A stretch of 64,000 bases of DNA from Prostheceraeus crozeri (lineage: Eukaryota; Platyhelminthes; Polycladida; Euryleptidae), in the NCBI GenBank assembly GCA_907163375.1, contig CAJQUW010007748.1:1-64000 (forward strand). Reading direction: 5' to 3'. Each line of letters opens with the position of its first letter. The stretch's first letter is position 1. The notes beneath the pieces are model-generated. The model saw nothing but the letters and a program-made list of their open reading frames with translations. It was not told the origin of the DNA and did no database searches. Of this stretch, positions 46,442 to 58,534 are shown piece by piece. The translations under genes and the position numbers were made by a program.

Positions 46442-48369
46442 TTTTATACAAAATATATGTCCAGCATCAAACTCAAGAGACGAAAGTGAAGAGCTTCGGG
46501 ATTTTATATTTCATTGACATTTCTATGGCTGAATACATTGCCTTTTAAATTTTATATTTCGTGTCTTCCTAGTTTTTCTCTCCCTTTTGTATACCTGACA
46601 CAGACTGTGAAGCCATTCATAAAACATTCTAATCCGGACCTCTACTAAAAAAGTTAGGAAACCCCTGACCTAGACTAACATGCACAACGTCACACACTAA
46701 ATAGTAGCCTATTTATGCAGTACACACACCAAACCTATTGCTTTTGATACCGTTCAAGATGCCCTTGAATGACGAGGACAAGCGTTCAACAGAAACCTGA
46801 TTAGTGCGCAAAGTGCTCCCTACTTGAATGTCAGCAGGAGGTGCTCGTCTCGACTCGAACTGATATACAGCGTTTTTTTAAAGTAGTCTAGTCGACATCG
46901 CAAAGCGTGATGAAAGGAAACGATGCGAAAAAACTGACTGTTTCTCATTTAAAACTATTAATTGTGTGAAACCTCATATCCCTACAAAATTTAGGTATTC
47001 AGTGCAACCTCTACCTCTTTCATAATTTGCCTAATTGAGATCGAAGTCTGACTGAAGGTTTTGTTGATTTGTCATGTTTTTGTTGATTTTTCTTTTCAAA
47101 CATTCGCATTGTTTCTTTTTAATTGAACTGCCTATTGAAGGAATCTCCTGCAACATGCTATTCGTGAGTTTGCTGTCATGTATGTTTATATTGTGCGACA
47201 GCAACTTGATTGTATGCATCCTAAACTTTCGCAACCGCCTCTCTAACAATCCATGATCAACGAGTATGTGTATTTATCATCGTTTGCAAGGAGATAAGGG
47301 TTCAATAGTGTATTTTAAAAGTTCACCTAAGAACTGGATTTTTTTAAAAAAACATTTGAAAACAAAGGTTTTGAAAGTAAGCGAAACGGGGAAGAAACAA
47401 AAACATGGCTTTATGCAATTTTAAAGTTCTGTTCGAATTTTGTTTTTTGATTCTGTTGATAGTACAGATATTCGATTGATATGAGAAACTGAATTTCATT
47501 TGGAAACCGCGGCATGTTGTCATCTTGTCTTAATTTTGCATAGACCTATATGATTCAATGAACATTTTTGCATGAAAGTACAATATTATTGACTATCTGT
47601 GCAAATGACATTGTGGAAAATCTGAACACCTGCAAAACATCCATCTTAAGTCCATTTTTGAAAGCTGGTATTATGTCATCGAGGACACTGTTCACTAGCT
47701 TGCACATGTAAATCCTTCATTGGACAATACTTTATTTGAAAAAGTATCTAGAGAAACATGATTTTTTTTGGCAAAAGCTTACTTTAGAATATGGTTTTAC
47801 AGCAATCCATGATCAGACCGTCGAGGTTGCATTTAGGATATTTATATACACTTCACAGATAATTGAATTTACCATATCAGGATGACAGCGCAGTATTGTT
47901 ATGGCACTTTTCACATGAAATGTCTCTCATCCATGTTTTAATGTTCTTCGAGTTTGAAATATGAACACATCTGTACAAAATGATGTTGATTTTTTTCTCG
48001 CGTAATAAGTCATGAAATAATTTGATTTAGAAAAAATCGTTAATTCATTTTCAATTCTTATTTTTGGAAGTATCTTGGATCATTCCGTGTCAGCAATGTT
48101 GGGGCGCTTGGTAATGTATTTTCCTCCTTGGTGCCTTTTTGACAAAAAAATGTTTTACGGTATTGCATTTCCTTCATTTAGCGATGCTTCATGGTGAATT
48201 GCTGCATAAGAGTGCAATTATTTCAGGCCGCCACGTTTTATACCTCGCGCTATAGCACTATGGCTAAATGATTTACTTATGCGCTTTTACACTTGTTTGA
48301 TGATAATAAACCCAGAGAATATCTCAGCTGTAGTGGCGCATGAAGACTGATTTTACTCATCGTCGGTGA
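46442..48369. other. No gene recognised
   Basis: AT-rich, with no homology I can support. A 72-codon minus-strand frame at 47031-47249 (Lys/Asn-rich) has no recognisable motif. Confidence 0.4.
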
Positions 48370-48515
48370 TTGAAAATTCGTCCAAGTGTTTCACTCCTTT
48401 TTACTTTTCGCGTTAAGCTCAAATGTTAGAGCTAAAAATTTTATTAGTTATTAGCTTTAACTTATTAACTTAGCGTGAAAAATAAAAAGGAATGAAACAC
48501 TTGGACAACTTTTCA
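48370..48515. repeat. Foldback repeat (146 bp)
   Basis: The left arm GTCCAAGTGTTTCACTCCTT with TTTACTTTTCGCG pairs with the right arm, which inverted reads GTCCAAGTGTTTCATTCCTT with TTTATTTTTCACG. The loop contains its own small inverted repeat (GCTAAAAATTTTATTAGTT). No target duplication is clear. It looks like a small MITE or foldback. Confidence 0.7.
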
Positions 48516-50851
48516 TTCAGCAACAATAATAAAAAAACGACTAGATTAACTGAATGTTGACTAGTTCACTATACTCATCGTATGTTCGTGTGCCAGACTT
48601 TGAGAGCGGTTTGGACCGAAGCCAGTTGCTGCAACTTTTAAGTCTTGTCTATGCATGATCCTCCTTTCTCAAAGAGATCAGGTGCACTCTGGAGAATAAT
48701 TTAACCCATTGATGCCTGGAAAATAAGCTCTCATTCTCCCCTAATTTTCATGCTAGAAACACTTCATATAGAGCATTGCAGCATCTGATTCTCGATTTCT
48801 GATTTTGGGCATTGTAACATATAAATCGAACCATGGATTATAGTCTACGCTATAATGTCAGTACACATGATTATTGAGTGATGCTATCATGAAAATGTAC
48901 CATGCAAATAATACGCATAATTACGACATGTGTGTATGGATACTGCATGTGCCTATTTGTTTAATATGTTTATGCAGGCATTTTGCAGATTTACCATATA
49001 TACATGTAAATGTGCAAAATGTATGTACTGCGTGTATGATGCACAGTACATACGAATACTGCTCTATTATAAAAGATTCCTGGGTAAGAGTAATCACTTT
49101 ACCCTTTGTACAATTCTACAATTCGCAACTTAGGCCAGTTGCATGGCTATAGATCGATTTGCTCAGCCAGTGTCAAAGTGACATTATCATGCGATTAACA
49201 ATTAAAAAAGAAGTAGGCCTACACCCATTATATATATAAACCCTATCAGTTGGCAAAAGTTTTTCTATTTAGGTTTGCATAAAAGGAGGTAGCATGGTAG
49301 GTGAAATTGAATATTCCATTCAGTTTTTACCATGAGAGTCATGTTAATTCATATGGCTGTACAATCGCATTGAAATATACATGTTCAAGCATGTATTCGA
49401 TATTCCATAGTTTGAGTTTTCCCATAGAATATAGGAGGGCTGCACAATGGACCGATGGCGCTTAACAAGCATGATTGTGATTTGTAAATAATTAAGTATT
49501 TTGTATAAAAGTGCAAGAACATTCTGAAGTAGGCTACATTATTTAGATATGTGGATAGATGTTTAAGAGAAACGTTCCCATTTGTTATGTTTTGGTTGGC
49601 AGATGCTTGAAGAAGATGAATGGTTTGAAGGAAGTGATTTTCTCACAGCTTCAGTATTCTCACATTACTACATTTTATTGTAATAATTCATATTGCGCAA
49701 TATCTGTCTGTTCGTTGAAGTTAGTATCTCAAAGTATCGATGTACGAATCATTCGGCTGTATTATCGTATCACTCGTCCGTCTGTCTGTTCTCTACAGTC
49801 TGTCCTATAGTAGACTATAGTCTGCGGCAACTCTAAAATTTTAATGTAAGATTCAAAATGCGAATATTAACTCTTCATTCAACTTCAAGAAAATATTTTG
49901 ATCATTCTGAAAGATTAGGAACGCTTAATTGGACGATAAGTGGACTTTCGATTTCTTGAATTTTCATTCAAATTTAGTGACTGATCGAAAGATAAGAAAA
50001 AAAATAATTAGGAAGGCCAGCAAAAGTATTTCGCTGACCTTGCTAAGCATTTAAATCATCGCTGACTTCACAATTATGACAATCATTTTTTTTCATTGTG
50101 ATTGTTATTTTCATAAATGCAGGTAAGACTAAGTTGAATGTAACAAAATTAAAAATATATTTTGAGATAATGTTTTTCAATTTTCATTTGGATGATTTTT
50201 AACTGCTGATCTGCTAGATTTTCGTATTCGATTGAGGGCATTCATTCACGTTTCAGTAGGCAAACAATGGTCAGAATCTCATCGCTGTCTTAATGGCAAC
50301 TTATTGTGCAAGAAAGTGGTGATTCACTTGAAACCTTCGACGTGTCATAACAAACGTTATGAATGAATCCTATTGTCTAGATTACAATTGACGTCCCTAC
50401 AATCGCTGTATTCATGGCTTGAAAGAAGTGTAGACTTAGGAAACTATAAGCTGTGAACTGATTGTATTCAGAAAATATGTATTTGACTGCCATTGGCGTA
50501 TAAGCTGTCATCGAACTATTGTCTATGTTTGACATTGCAGTGAAAAGTGTCACATCTTGTGATACGAGTATGCTGCGGTTTAATGCATTGCGAGAGCCAT
50601 TTTGAATTATGTGGATGATGATATGGAACAGTATCATTTATCATGCATCTAATTGGATATCTTGAGTTAGTTATCGATCATTGAATGTGCACTCGCTCTA
50701 TGTTGCGAATGGAGATGCAAAGATGTAGATCAGTTTCTATGAGAACAAAATACGATGTCTCATAGCCTGTCAGTGTCTATGCTCTTAATGTATTTCCGAT
50801 AAGTGACATTTGCGATGTATGATCTAAGAAAATCTGTGATGTCGTGATGAT
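48516..50851. other. No gene recognised
   Basis: AT-rich DNA with ACATGTA-type patches near 48900-49030. I found no supportable frame or RNA. Confidence 0.4.
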
Positions 50852-50904
50852 CAGGAACGCCTAGATATTTCATTAATAACTATATAAATATCTAGGTGTC
50901 CCTG
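50852..50904. repeat. Short hairpin (19-bp stem)
   Basis: CAGGAACGCCTAGATATTT and AAATATCTAGGTGTCCCTG pair with two mismatches around a 15-base loop. The CTAGATAT core recurs in the hairpin at 61403-61458. Confidence 0.65.
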
Positions 50905-51312
50905 TTATGATATCGTTGTAGTGGTGATATTCGCTGCGGAAATTTCCGCATTGCGGGAAAACATGGAAGAAATTAGGGGGGCTGCGGGATCTTTTTAAAG
51001 GAATTTATCACCCCCTTGGCCTCTTCCCAAATTTAAAAAAAGCGTTTTTGACGAACAAATTCATCCATGAAATCAACGGAATGTCCCGGTATGTGGCCAA
51101 ATAGGCTCTTAGAATGAGAGACAAAAGGCGTTGTGTTCACTACTTCTATCCGTTTAATCTCTCAAAATGTCTATGGTCTTCAATGCTGTCTGGCACCAAT
51201 TGTTTGCGCGCTTCTGCTCCGAAGGAAAACGAGCCAGTAAACGATGAGGGCAGTAACTCACCTACGATTAGGCCTTTTTATTTTAACCTGACCTGATTTT
51301 GTTGCTTAAGAG

Positions 51313-51412
51313 CGCTGGGGTGACCGGGATCGAACACTTGGTTGGCACACTCGAGCTCCGCTGCTCGGTGCTCCGTTCAGATGCCTCTAGCCTAGACCGG
51401 CCACTCGTTGGG
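51313..51412 (-). repeat. Possible tRNA-like SINE head
   Basis: The minus strand carries GTGGCCGGTCTAGGC (like the A box of class II Leu/Ser tRNAs) and, about 60 bases later, GTGTTCGATCCCGG (a good B box). The patch is GC-rich in AT-rich surroundings. It does not fold as a whole tRNA and no second copy was found, so the SINE call is tentative. Confidence 0.35.
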
Positions 51413-52379
51413 ACTGTCAAGGCATTTCACCACTTCGTGATTTTGTGCCAGTCCTCCCCTCTGGTCAAAGACCTCTACTTCTGTTGCGTCCACTCTAGAC
51501 GGACTCCGCCGACATTTTGAGCACATCTCGTCGTACCTGGGAAATACATTATATATAATATTTGTCAAAAAATGTATTTTCCGTCTATAAAATCCTTCGT
51601 TCTGAACCGATTTTCATATTTTATGCATCTTCATTTTTAGCAGCTCCTGTTTTCGGTCAAATCAATCCAAAAAAGGCTCAAGGCAGAAAAAGTAGAAAAA
51701 GCACCAAAAAAGTCTGTCCCCAGCATGGATATTCTATCTTATGGAAGAAATTTCGTTGTGATCTACTTAAATTAAACATATAAAGCTATGTATCATGTGA
51801 AAGCGCACGAACCGTATTTTCAACCAGACTATAATTCAAGATTGTATTTACATTTATTTGAGATTTTTCTTCAATTAGCCTTTGTTCCCCAAAAATTGTC
51901 TCTTGACTGATACCAGAAATGTGCATTGTGACCCATGCACATTTCTCAGCTTACAAATGATGTTTTTTACTTCCTTTATACGACGAAACACATCATTTGT
52001 TCGTGTAGTTGTTGCATCAAATTGAAAAAAATCAACTATGAATAATCACAATTCAGCAATTGTGAATTTCAAAAAATGACGTGTTTTCTTTCGACTAGAC
52101 TTTTTTCATTTTTCTCAAAAATTCTTTTCTTGCCTTACTGGCTTTATGGAATATATATCATCCGTAAAAATATGTCTATGTAGGCTATGCGATATTACTT
52201 TTTGTGCATCACTTTACATGTATGTGCATCTCTCTTTTCATACTTAGAATTTTGATGATTAATATATCACCGCGTACTCTATGGATGTAGCTCCATTTAT
52301 GACTAGAAGACAGTGATAGTCAAAATATCAACTCGAAAGTCATTATTCAATTTTATTCAGCATCATAAGGACAAGATAA
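51413..52379. other. No gene recognised
   Basis: A pyrimidine-rich stretch with AG at about 51640 resembles a splice acceptor, but the frame after it shows no ZIP13 similarity. Nothing else is supported. Confidence 0.35.
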
Positions 52380-52720
52380 AGTATATATATATATATACTA
52401 ATAAAATTATATATTATATTATTTTAAATATATTTATAAATATATATATATATATATATATTAATAATAAAATTCGCCATCGGCCGATAAGTTCAAAATA
52501 ATTAAAGTAGACAAGGCCAATAAAAAAGATGTTATTTCTGATGATATTTCGATCGACTCTTTATCAAATCAGATGGGAAAGAAATTACAATTCTATGAAT
52601 ACATCAGATGGAAAATTTGAAAAAATTATATATATATATATATATATACCAAAATCAATGGAAAAACTTATATATATATATACATACCAAAATCAATGGA
52701 AAAACTAATTGACTTTCGGT
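52380..52720. repeat. TA microsatellite cluster with duplicated spacer
   Basis: (TA)n runs at 52382-52398, 52441-52460, 52627-52647 and 52668-52682. The spacer ATACCAAAATCAATGGAAAA occurs twice in tandem between runs. Slippage-prone DNA directly upstream of mariner-2 copy a. Confidence 0.85.
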
Positions 52721-52784
52721 ACTACGAGTCTCATGTATTTACAATCATCAGCCGAATGCCAATAGAACAGGGCATGCAGTCATA

Positions 52785-54522
52785 CGTGGTGTGATCCAAA
52801 ATGTCCCGGACTAACCTACTTGCAGATAACCTGTGATAACGAATACTACTTCAGATGTAAATTTAGGTCTTTAAGGCATGAGAAATATGGTCGCCGAAAT
52901 TTTTCCGGTCAGTTTTCTATTTTTAAAAAATATTTTTACATTTTAACATGAATTTCTGTATTTTCTGAATTGATCGAGATCCGATTTGTCTTATTGTTAT
53001 AGTTAGATTGATTTTGATTTGTACCTTATTTGACGGATATCTTTGCCATGAATATTGCACGTCTTTTGTTAATTGCTTCATGTGTTACGATATCAATCAG
53101 TGAAGTTCATTCAGCACGCATTCATTAAGAAATCCGTGTCAACGATGGTTCTTTGTTCTATCAGTTTTCATGATGGATGTGACAAGCGTGTCTTCAGTCG
53201 AATATCGCAGTGTGATACGATACCTCCTGATCCGCGGCTTCGCTAATGGTGACATTCTAAAGGAATTAAGCCTGGCATATGGAAGCAAAGCTCCATCGAG
53301 AACTACTGCTTATTTCTGGATAAGCGAATTTAAACGCGGAAGACAATCTGTGGAGCAAGATTTTTCAACTGTTGGTCGGCCGCAGGAGATTCCGGAAGAG
53401 AAATCGAGTCAGTGCGATGAAGTGATTACAGCACACAGAAGGATAACCATCCGTGAGTTGTCAAGAGAGTTGCGAATCAGTTATCACTCCTGTCATGACA
53501 TCATCGAAAGACTTGGATATCGCAAACTGGCATCACGTTTCGTACCGAAGTTTCTGTCACCTGAAATGAAGGAGAACAGACTTCTGGCGGCACAGTCAAA
53601 TTTGGATCTCCTCGAAATGCACGGAGATCAGTTTCTGAACTGCATCCTTACAGAGGATGAAACACCTTTAAGTTTGTATCTGCCTCAAAGTAAGCGAGAA
53701 TCTGCAGAGTGGCGAAAATCAGGCGAGTCTGCCCCTTTGAAAATGCGATCCGGAACATCACATCGCCGGTCGTTGATGCTGACGGTCTTTTGGAACGCTT
53801 CGGGAATCCAACTGGTTGACTTTGCGGATAAAGGAGTAAGAATCAATAGCGAATATTATTCCAATCTGTTATCTGAAGCGAGGAAGAAAATAAGAAAGCC
53901 ACGAAACATTCCCCTCTACTTGCTTCATGACAATGCTCCGATTCACACCTCGCAGGAGACAACCAATGCCTTAACGAGAAACGGATTTCAACTATTGAGC
54001 CATCCTCCTTATTCACCTGACTTGGCCCCAAGTGACTTCTATCTGTTTAGATTCCTCAAAAAGCATCTTCGTGGACACCATTTTGAATCGCCAGTTGAAC
54101 TGCGGGATGCAGTTACTGAGTTTTTTGATTCTTTGACACCGGAATTTTTTCATAAAGCTTTTTGTGAATTGAGACTTCGTTGGCAAAAAGTGACGAATGC
54201 TAACGGCTCATACATTGAAAAGTAAACTGTTTTCTGGAACAAAACATTTGTTTTTCCGTTAATTATTAGTCAGGTTATTAGTGATAGCTTAATTGTCAAG
54301 TTAATCTAAATATATTAATTCTAAATCGCTAGAATTTATAGGAAAATCTTGAAATTCAGACAAAAATGTTTGAAAATTTTGAAAAAATAGAAAACTGACC
54401 GGAAAAATTTCGGCAACCATATTTCTCATGCCTTAAAGACCTAAATTTACATCTGAAGTAGTATTCGTTATCACAGGTTATCTGCAAGTAGGTTAGTCCG
54501 GGACATTTTGGATCACACCACG
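52785..54522 (+). mobile_element. mariner-2, copy a: complete, with about 140-bp inverted repeats
   Basis: TA on both sides (52783-52784, 54523-54524). The inverted repeats 52785-52924 and 54383-54522 match over about 140 bp with one substitution seen (GGTCGCC versus GGTTGCC). They start CGTGGTGTGATCCAAAATGT. The transposase frame between them is unbroken. Long inverted repeats are unusual for mariner, which normally has about 30 bp. The near-perfect repeats, intact frame and target duplication all indicate a very recent insertion. Confidence 0.95.
53170..54225 (+). CDS. mariner-2a transposase, intact (351 aa)
   Basis: Complete D34D mariner transposase, the cut-and-paste enzyme acting at TA sites. 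N-terminal helix-turn-helix region: SSVEYRSVIRYLLIRGFANG, TAYFWISEFKRGRQSVEQD, GRPQEI, then a second HTH (RRITIRELSRELRISYHSCH). The linker motif appears as ASRFVPKFLSPEMKENR (usual WVPH.L). Catalytic Asp residues are in ILTEDET, LLHDNAPIH and PPYSPDLAPSDFYLFRFLKK, the last two 34 residues apart. The Trp usually following the first Asp motif (DETW) is Pro here. The start at 53170 (two Met codons) gives the usual mariner length. Nothing in the sequence breaks it, so it could be active. Confidence 0.93.
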   Translation: MMDVTSVSSVEYRSVIRYLLIRGFANGDILKELSLAYGSKAPSRTTAYFWISEFKRGRQSVEQDFSTVGRPQEIPEEKSSQCDEVITAHRRITIRELSRELRISYHSCHDIIERLGYRKLASRFVPKFLSPEMKENRLLAAQSNLDLLEMHGDQFLNCILTEDETPLSLYLPQSKRESAEWRKSGESAPLKMRSGTSHRRSLMLTVFWNASGIQLVDFADKGVRINSEYYSNLLSEARKKIRKPRNIPLYLLHDNAPIHTSQETTNALTRNGFQLLSHPPYSPDLAPSDFYLFRFLKKHLRGHHFESPVELRDAVTEFFDSLTPEFFHKAFCELRLRWQKVTNANGSYIEK

Positions 54523-54539
54523 TACTTAAACGATGCAGC

Positions 54540-55902
54540 TATCAAGTGAATTTGTATCACCTTGGCAAATGAAGTGCACAGTCAAGATTTAGCTAGCAAA
54601 TACTTGTTGCGATGTCTGCATTTTGATACGATTCACTGCGCCTGTTTAGAAGGTTGTTCTTTTTGTGGTCCAAGATGACATACATGTACTTCTCATTGAT
54701 GCACAAGTCACATCTTTTGATTATCGGATTAAACTACTTGCAGAATTTCTTGATATTCCATCTTATTTTTAGATTTCCACCACTTTCCTTTATTGTCCAG
54801 ACCTCTTAACTCAGTCTCATTTTTATACTTAATGTAGTTCAAGGACTTTTATGGTTTGCATAACTTAAATACTCCTTCACAGATACCAAAATGCACCTTT
54901 TCTTGCTCTTTTAATCTTTCATCAGTTATACAGGCTTCATAGACGATGTTGGTAGAGAGGCATTTTCCATTCATTGGGCAATTTCCTTTGTTTTGACAGT
55001 TACATTCTTTTTGGTGTCGGTTTTTTTCCTGTCATTGTTCAAAATTCTTCTGTTATGAGCATTAATCAATGATTTGAAATTTGGCATATAGCCATAGCTG
55101 ATCTTCAATGTACCTCTATTGAATATTTGATTGAAGCTATTTCCATTTTTAAAATTCTTGTCAACGAGCATCAAGAAATACTTGCCTACATTCGTAGACA
55201 CGTTTCTACTGTAAGAGGATTGAACCATATGACAGCTCTTGATCTTTTTCTCCTGGTTTCGGAAATTTCGTTACCCTGATACTTGTTGTACTCAAGCTTG
55301 TGCCTGTAGCCATTTCTATTCAAAACTTCCTGGCAATGATGAGCTGCTTCATTGAAAATTGAGTCATTTGAAGATAGTTCATTAATTCGCATTTCAATTG
55401 TAAATGGCAACTGCTCAATAATCGCTTTGGGATGGTTCGATCTTGTGTTTATGTATGTTGTCTTCTGATCTTTGCGAAATGGCTTATAAGTTCCATCCAT
55501 GAGATTCAATGTGACGTTCAGGAAGTTGACAACTTTAAGATTACACTGAATTTCCAGCTGAAGGCCAAACCGACCAAAAATTTCGTGGAATTTCTTCCTT
55601 ATAACGTCCGCCTTGCGTCCTGTTATATTTGGGAAATATGCCAATCCATCATCCTCAGATAGACCAACTGAATCTTTGCTATAATCTCCAGCCACAGTAT
55701 TCAATAGAAATAGCCCAACGAACTCACGCACCTCCGCTTCATCAGAAGCTCCCATAAAAACGTCGAACTCCTCATTATCTCTTTTCAACCACGACTCACC
55801 ATCCTTGAACAGTAACCACTTACTTGAATGTCTGATAACTCGCATGTACCTTTTGCATTTTATATTGCCAAAACTGCATTGATTATTGCCAAGAGATGAC
55901 AT
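54540..55902 (-). mobile_element. PLE-type retroelement remnant, YxDDGL lineage
   Basis: The minus strand from 55902 reads GESWLKRDNEEFDVFMGASD, AEVREFVGLFLLN, SEDDGLAYFPNITGRKADVI (RT active-site region), LQLEIQCNLKVVNFLNVTLN and LMDGTYKPFRK, then SNHPKAIIEQLPFTIEMRIN. A second part reads STNVGKYFLMLVDKNFKNG, IFNRGTLKISYGYMPNFKSL, and near 54690 IKRCDLCINEKYMYVILDHK, the expected tail of the GIY-YIG region. This order matches a retroelement family common in cnidarians and other invertebrates that carries a GIY-YIG endonuclease. The N-terminal half is missing and several breaks are present. It ends next to mariner-2a. Confidence 0.75.
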
Positions 55903-56029
55903 CTTTGTACTTTAACTTATATATCTTTGATCCTCAATGATTACCATAGATTTGTGCATGTGCGTTTTATTGCTAAGTAGAAGGTCTGCAGGAAAGGGTA
56001 CTAGCCTATTTTCATATCTTGGATTGATG

Positions 56030-56170
56030 CAGGGGCATCTATGATTAATATAAGATATCTAAGGGACGTTCAACTCCCATACCTTGCAGTGGACTGGAGG
56101 CCAGTGACTTTGGTAGACTTGATTAATGATGGTAGTTTGTGCACATCTGGATAAAACCGTAAAACAATTT
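56030..56170 (+). repeat. Left arm of an inverted duplication, partly coding
   Basis: Matches the reverse complement of 60405-60540 at roughly 80-85% identity. In one frame it reads RYLRDVQLPYLAVDWRPVTL then VDLINDGS. After a frame change it continues MDKTVKQFVNNYPGL and, to 56270, YRQSVKRRFWTQSRRE-like sequence. I do not recognise the protein. The two copies vary mainly at positions that keep the amino acids similar, so it was coding. Confidence 0.7.
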
Positions 56171-56809
56171 GTAAACAATTATCCAGGACTCTGATGCGCG
56201 CATTCATACAGGCAATCTGTTAAAAGACGATTCTGGACCCAGTCAAGAAGAGAATAAAGAATTACAAAACTCCCACAAGAATAAGCAATTGTCAATAACA
56301 ACTGCAATATCAACTGCTAGTGATTGAAATTGTTCACCTACGCAGGGTTGCCATACGTCCGGATTTTATCCGGACGTCCGGATTGTCCGGATTTGTTGAC
56401 AGAATCTGCTGATGTCCGGATTTTTTGACAGAATCTGCTGGAGTCCGGAGTTTTTGTCAAAACCATCAAATTTCCGGATTTTTATCGAATCCATACTAAT
56501 GTTCGTCAGTTATTTCTTTACCCGTTTAAAATCATTCAACTACTTGCTTTGGACTAAAGGTGATTCATCCGTATCATTTTTGCAAACTGCTTTTATCACA
56601 GACTACTAGGGTCCAATTTGGGTAATTTTATACATGCACTATGCTGTTGTCATAACAGTTTACTTCTTGGATTTGCACAAATATAATTGACTTGTCAATG
56701 TGTTTGGAAATTGTATTGTATGGAAGAATTCATTCTACCGTAACTGTTCTTCAGAGACAGCACGGCCAGAACAATGAAGCTCGGATTTTCATGTTTGTTC
56801 ACATTTTGC

Positions 56810-58381
56810 CTAGATGAGACGAACAATTCATCTGGGTACAAGCAGCTCGATTTGACTGCTATTTTCTGGTGCTCCAATCAGCAAAGAATCCGTGTAGAAT
56901 TCCTGACCTCGATTTAAATGAAAATAGCCTGGAAAGATGTGATAGAGGCTCTTGCAGGAAACCGAGCGCCACCCAAACTTTGTAGTGCTGAGATAATTCA
57001 TGCTGAAATAATGAATTTTCTGAAAACCGTGAACATCTCAGCCAAAAACGTACTTGCCATCAACCGCGACGGGCCGCATGTTATGACAGCCTTCATAAAA
57101 CTGTTCACATCTTATAATCCGGATGTTATAGACTTTGGTTCTTGCAAGCTACATTTGCACAACTGCGTGGAAAAAGCTATGGGCAAACTGAAATTCAATG
57201 TGCTTCAATTTGCACTCGACATGAAGTATTTCTTCAAAGGGCAAGCTCTCAGATCTGAAGAATTCGCTGCTCTCCGAGACGAGCTGGATTTACCGAACTT
57301 GAAACTAATTGATCATAGTGGGACGAGGTTTTTGACCTTACTTCATTTTGTGAATCGAGTTCTCACGCTCCTTGATGCGCTTCGAACCTATTTCGTCCAC
57401 TATTTGCCCAAAAAAGGATTGGCAGATTTGGCAAAGAAAGATCGGTATGAGCGACTTCGCAGCGCATTTGCATCAAAGAAGACAGACATCTGCCTCCTTT
57501 TTCTATCGGAAGCACTTCCCCTATTTCAAGAAATGCAATTATTTTTACAGAGAGACGATCCCATTGGGCCGGAGTATGTGTATGGAATTTGTGGTATGAT
57601 GGCTTCTCTAGGCGGACGATTTTTGCTGCCTTCTGTATGTGAAGACATCGTCGTGTCGAAGATTTCAACATCAAGCACGGCCCCTGAAAATCACTCATCA
57701 GACGTTGACATAGGCCACCGAACCGAACGTTTATGTCTGAAAAATTTGCAGTCTGCCGAAATGACCCATTTTAAACTCGAAGCGAAGGCTTTTTATTTGG
57801 AGGCTTTCCACGCAACCATGAGCAATCTCAAACTTGATCAAAAAGAACACATGCGTTTGTGGCGAAAGTTGACATTGCTGTGTCCACAAAACCGCACGTT
57901 TCAGTCGGATAAGGACAAGACAACAAAATTGAAAAACTTGACGTTTCTTGCAGGTCTCATTCCCACAATAAAAGTTGATGACATGCAACCATTAATCGAG
58001 GAATGGAAACAGCTGGCTATCAACAATGATATTCAGCCACTCAAAGAAGAACGGCTAGATGCTTATTGGAGCAAGATATTCGAAAAGCACAAATATCCGC
58101 TGATCAAAGTTCTTGTGCAGGCATTGCTTTGTATTCAGCCACACAATGCTGCTGAGGAAAGAGGATTTAGTGTAAATGCAGCTGTAGTCACAAAGGAGAG
58201 AAATCGTCTCCAACCCGAAACTCTGAACGCTATCCGGCGAGTGCGATCTCACTTGAAAAATATCGATGGATTACAATATTTTTCAGTAACTCAGTCCCTC
58301 ATCGACTTAGCTCGAAGCTCATCCCGGCGATACTTCCAATCATATGAGCACGATAGTGCTAGTGATGATGAAGAATCATGA
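56810..58381 (+). pseudogene. hAT-2 transposase, N-terminally truncated
   Basis: The clean frame 56918-58381 (487 aa) starts inside the catalytic domain. Just upstream, FDETNNSSGYKQLDLTAIFW (56812-56871, with the first catalytic Asp region) is followed by a stop at about 56916. The frame contains VLAINRDGPHVMTAFIKLF (second Asp region), DFGSCKLHLHNCVEKAMGKL, the altered RW motif HSGTRFLTLLHFVNRVL, and the C-terminal dimerisation block LCIQPHNAAEERGFSVNAAV. It ends in an acidic tail DSASDDEES. The BED-type zinc finger region is missing. The group appears distinct from hAT-1. Confidence 0.85.
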
Positions 58382-58534
58382 ACGTAAATTTTTAGACTAT
58401 TTAAAGAATTGTTTCTGCCAAAGAAGAATTTTTTTATCGGATTGTTTTTATGGACAGATTTCAGTGAGCTAGATTGTTTATACTTGACGTGTTTTTATTG
58501 ATAGTGATCATTTGTCTATCAGTGATGTATTATT

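Noticed and set aside
51645-51783. Host exon after ATGCATCTTCATTTTTAG
   Set aside because: The Lys-rich frame has no recognisable motif, no good donor follows, and it does not match the conserved helix 4 of ZIP13.
52735-52775. Hammerhead-like CTGATGA ... CCGAAAG on the minus strand beside mariner-2a
   Set aside because: The core words are present, but the intervening 27 bases do not form a proper stem II next to the core, and no stem I closes it.
52785-54522. Mariner-2 copies as an assembly duplicate
   Set aside because: The copies differ (Cys/Tyr, a nonsense codon, truncation) and have different flanks, each with its own TA, so they are separate insertions.
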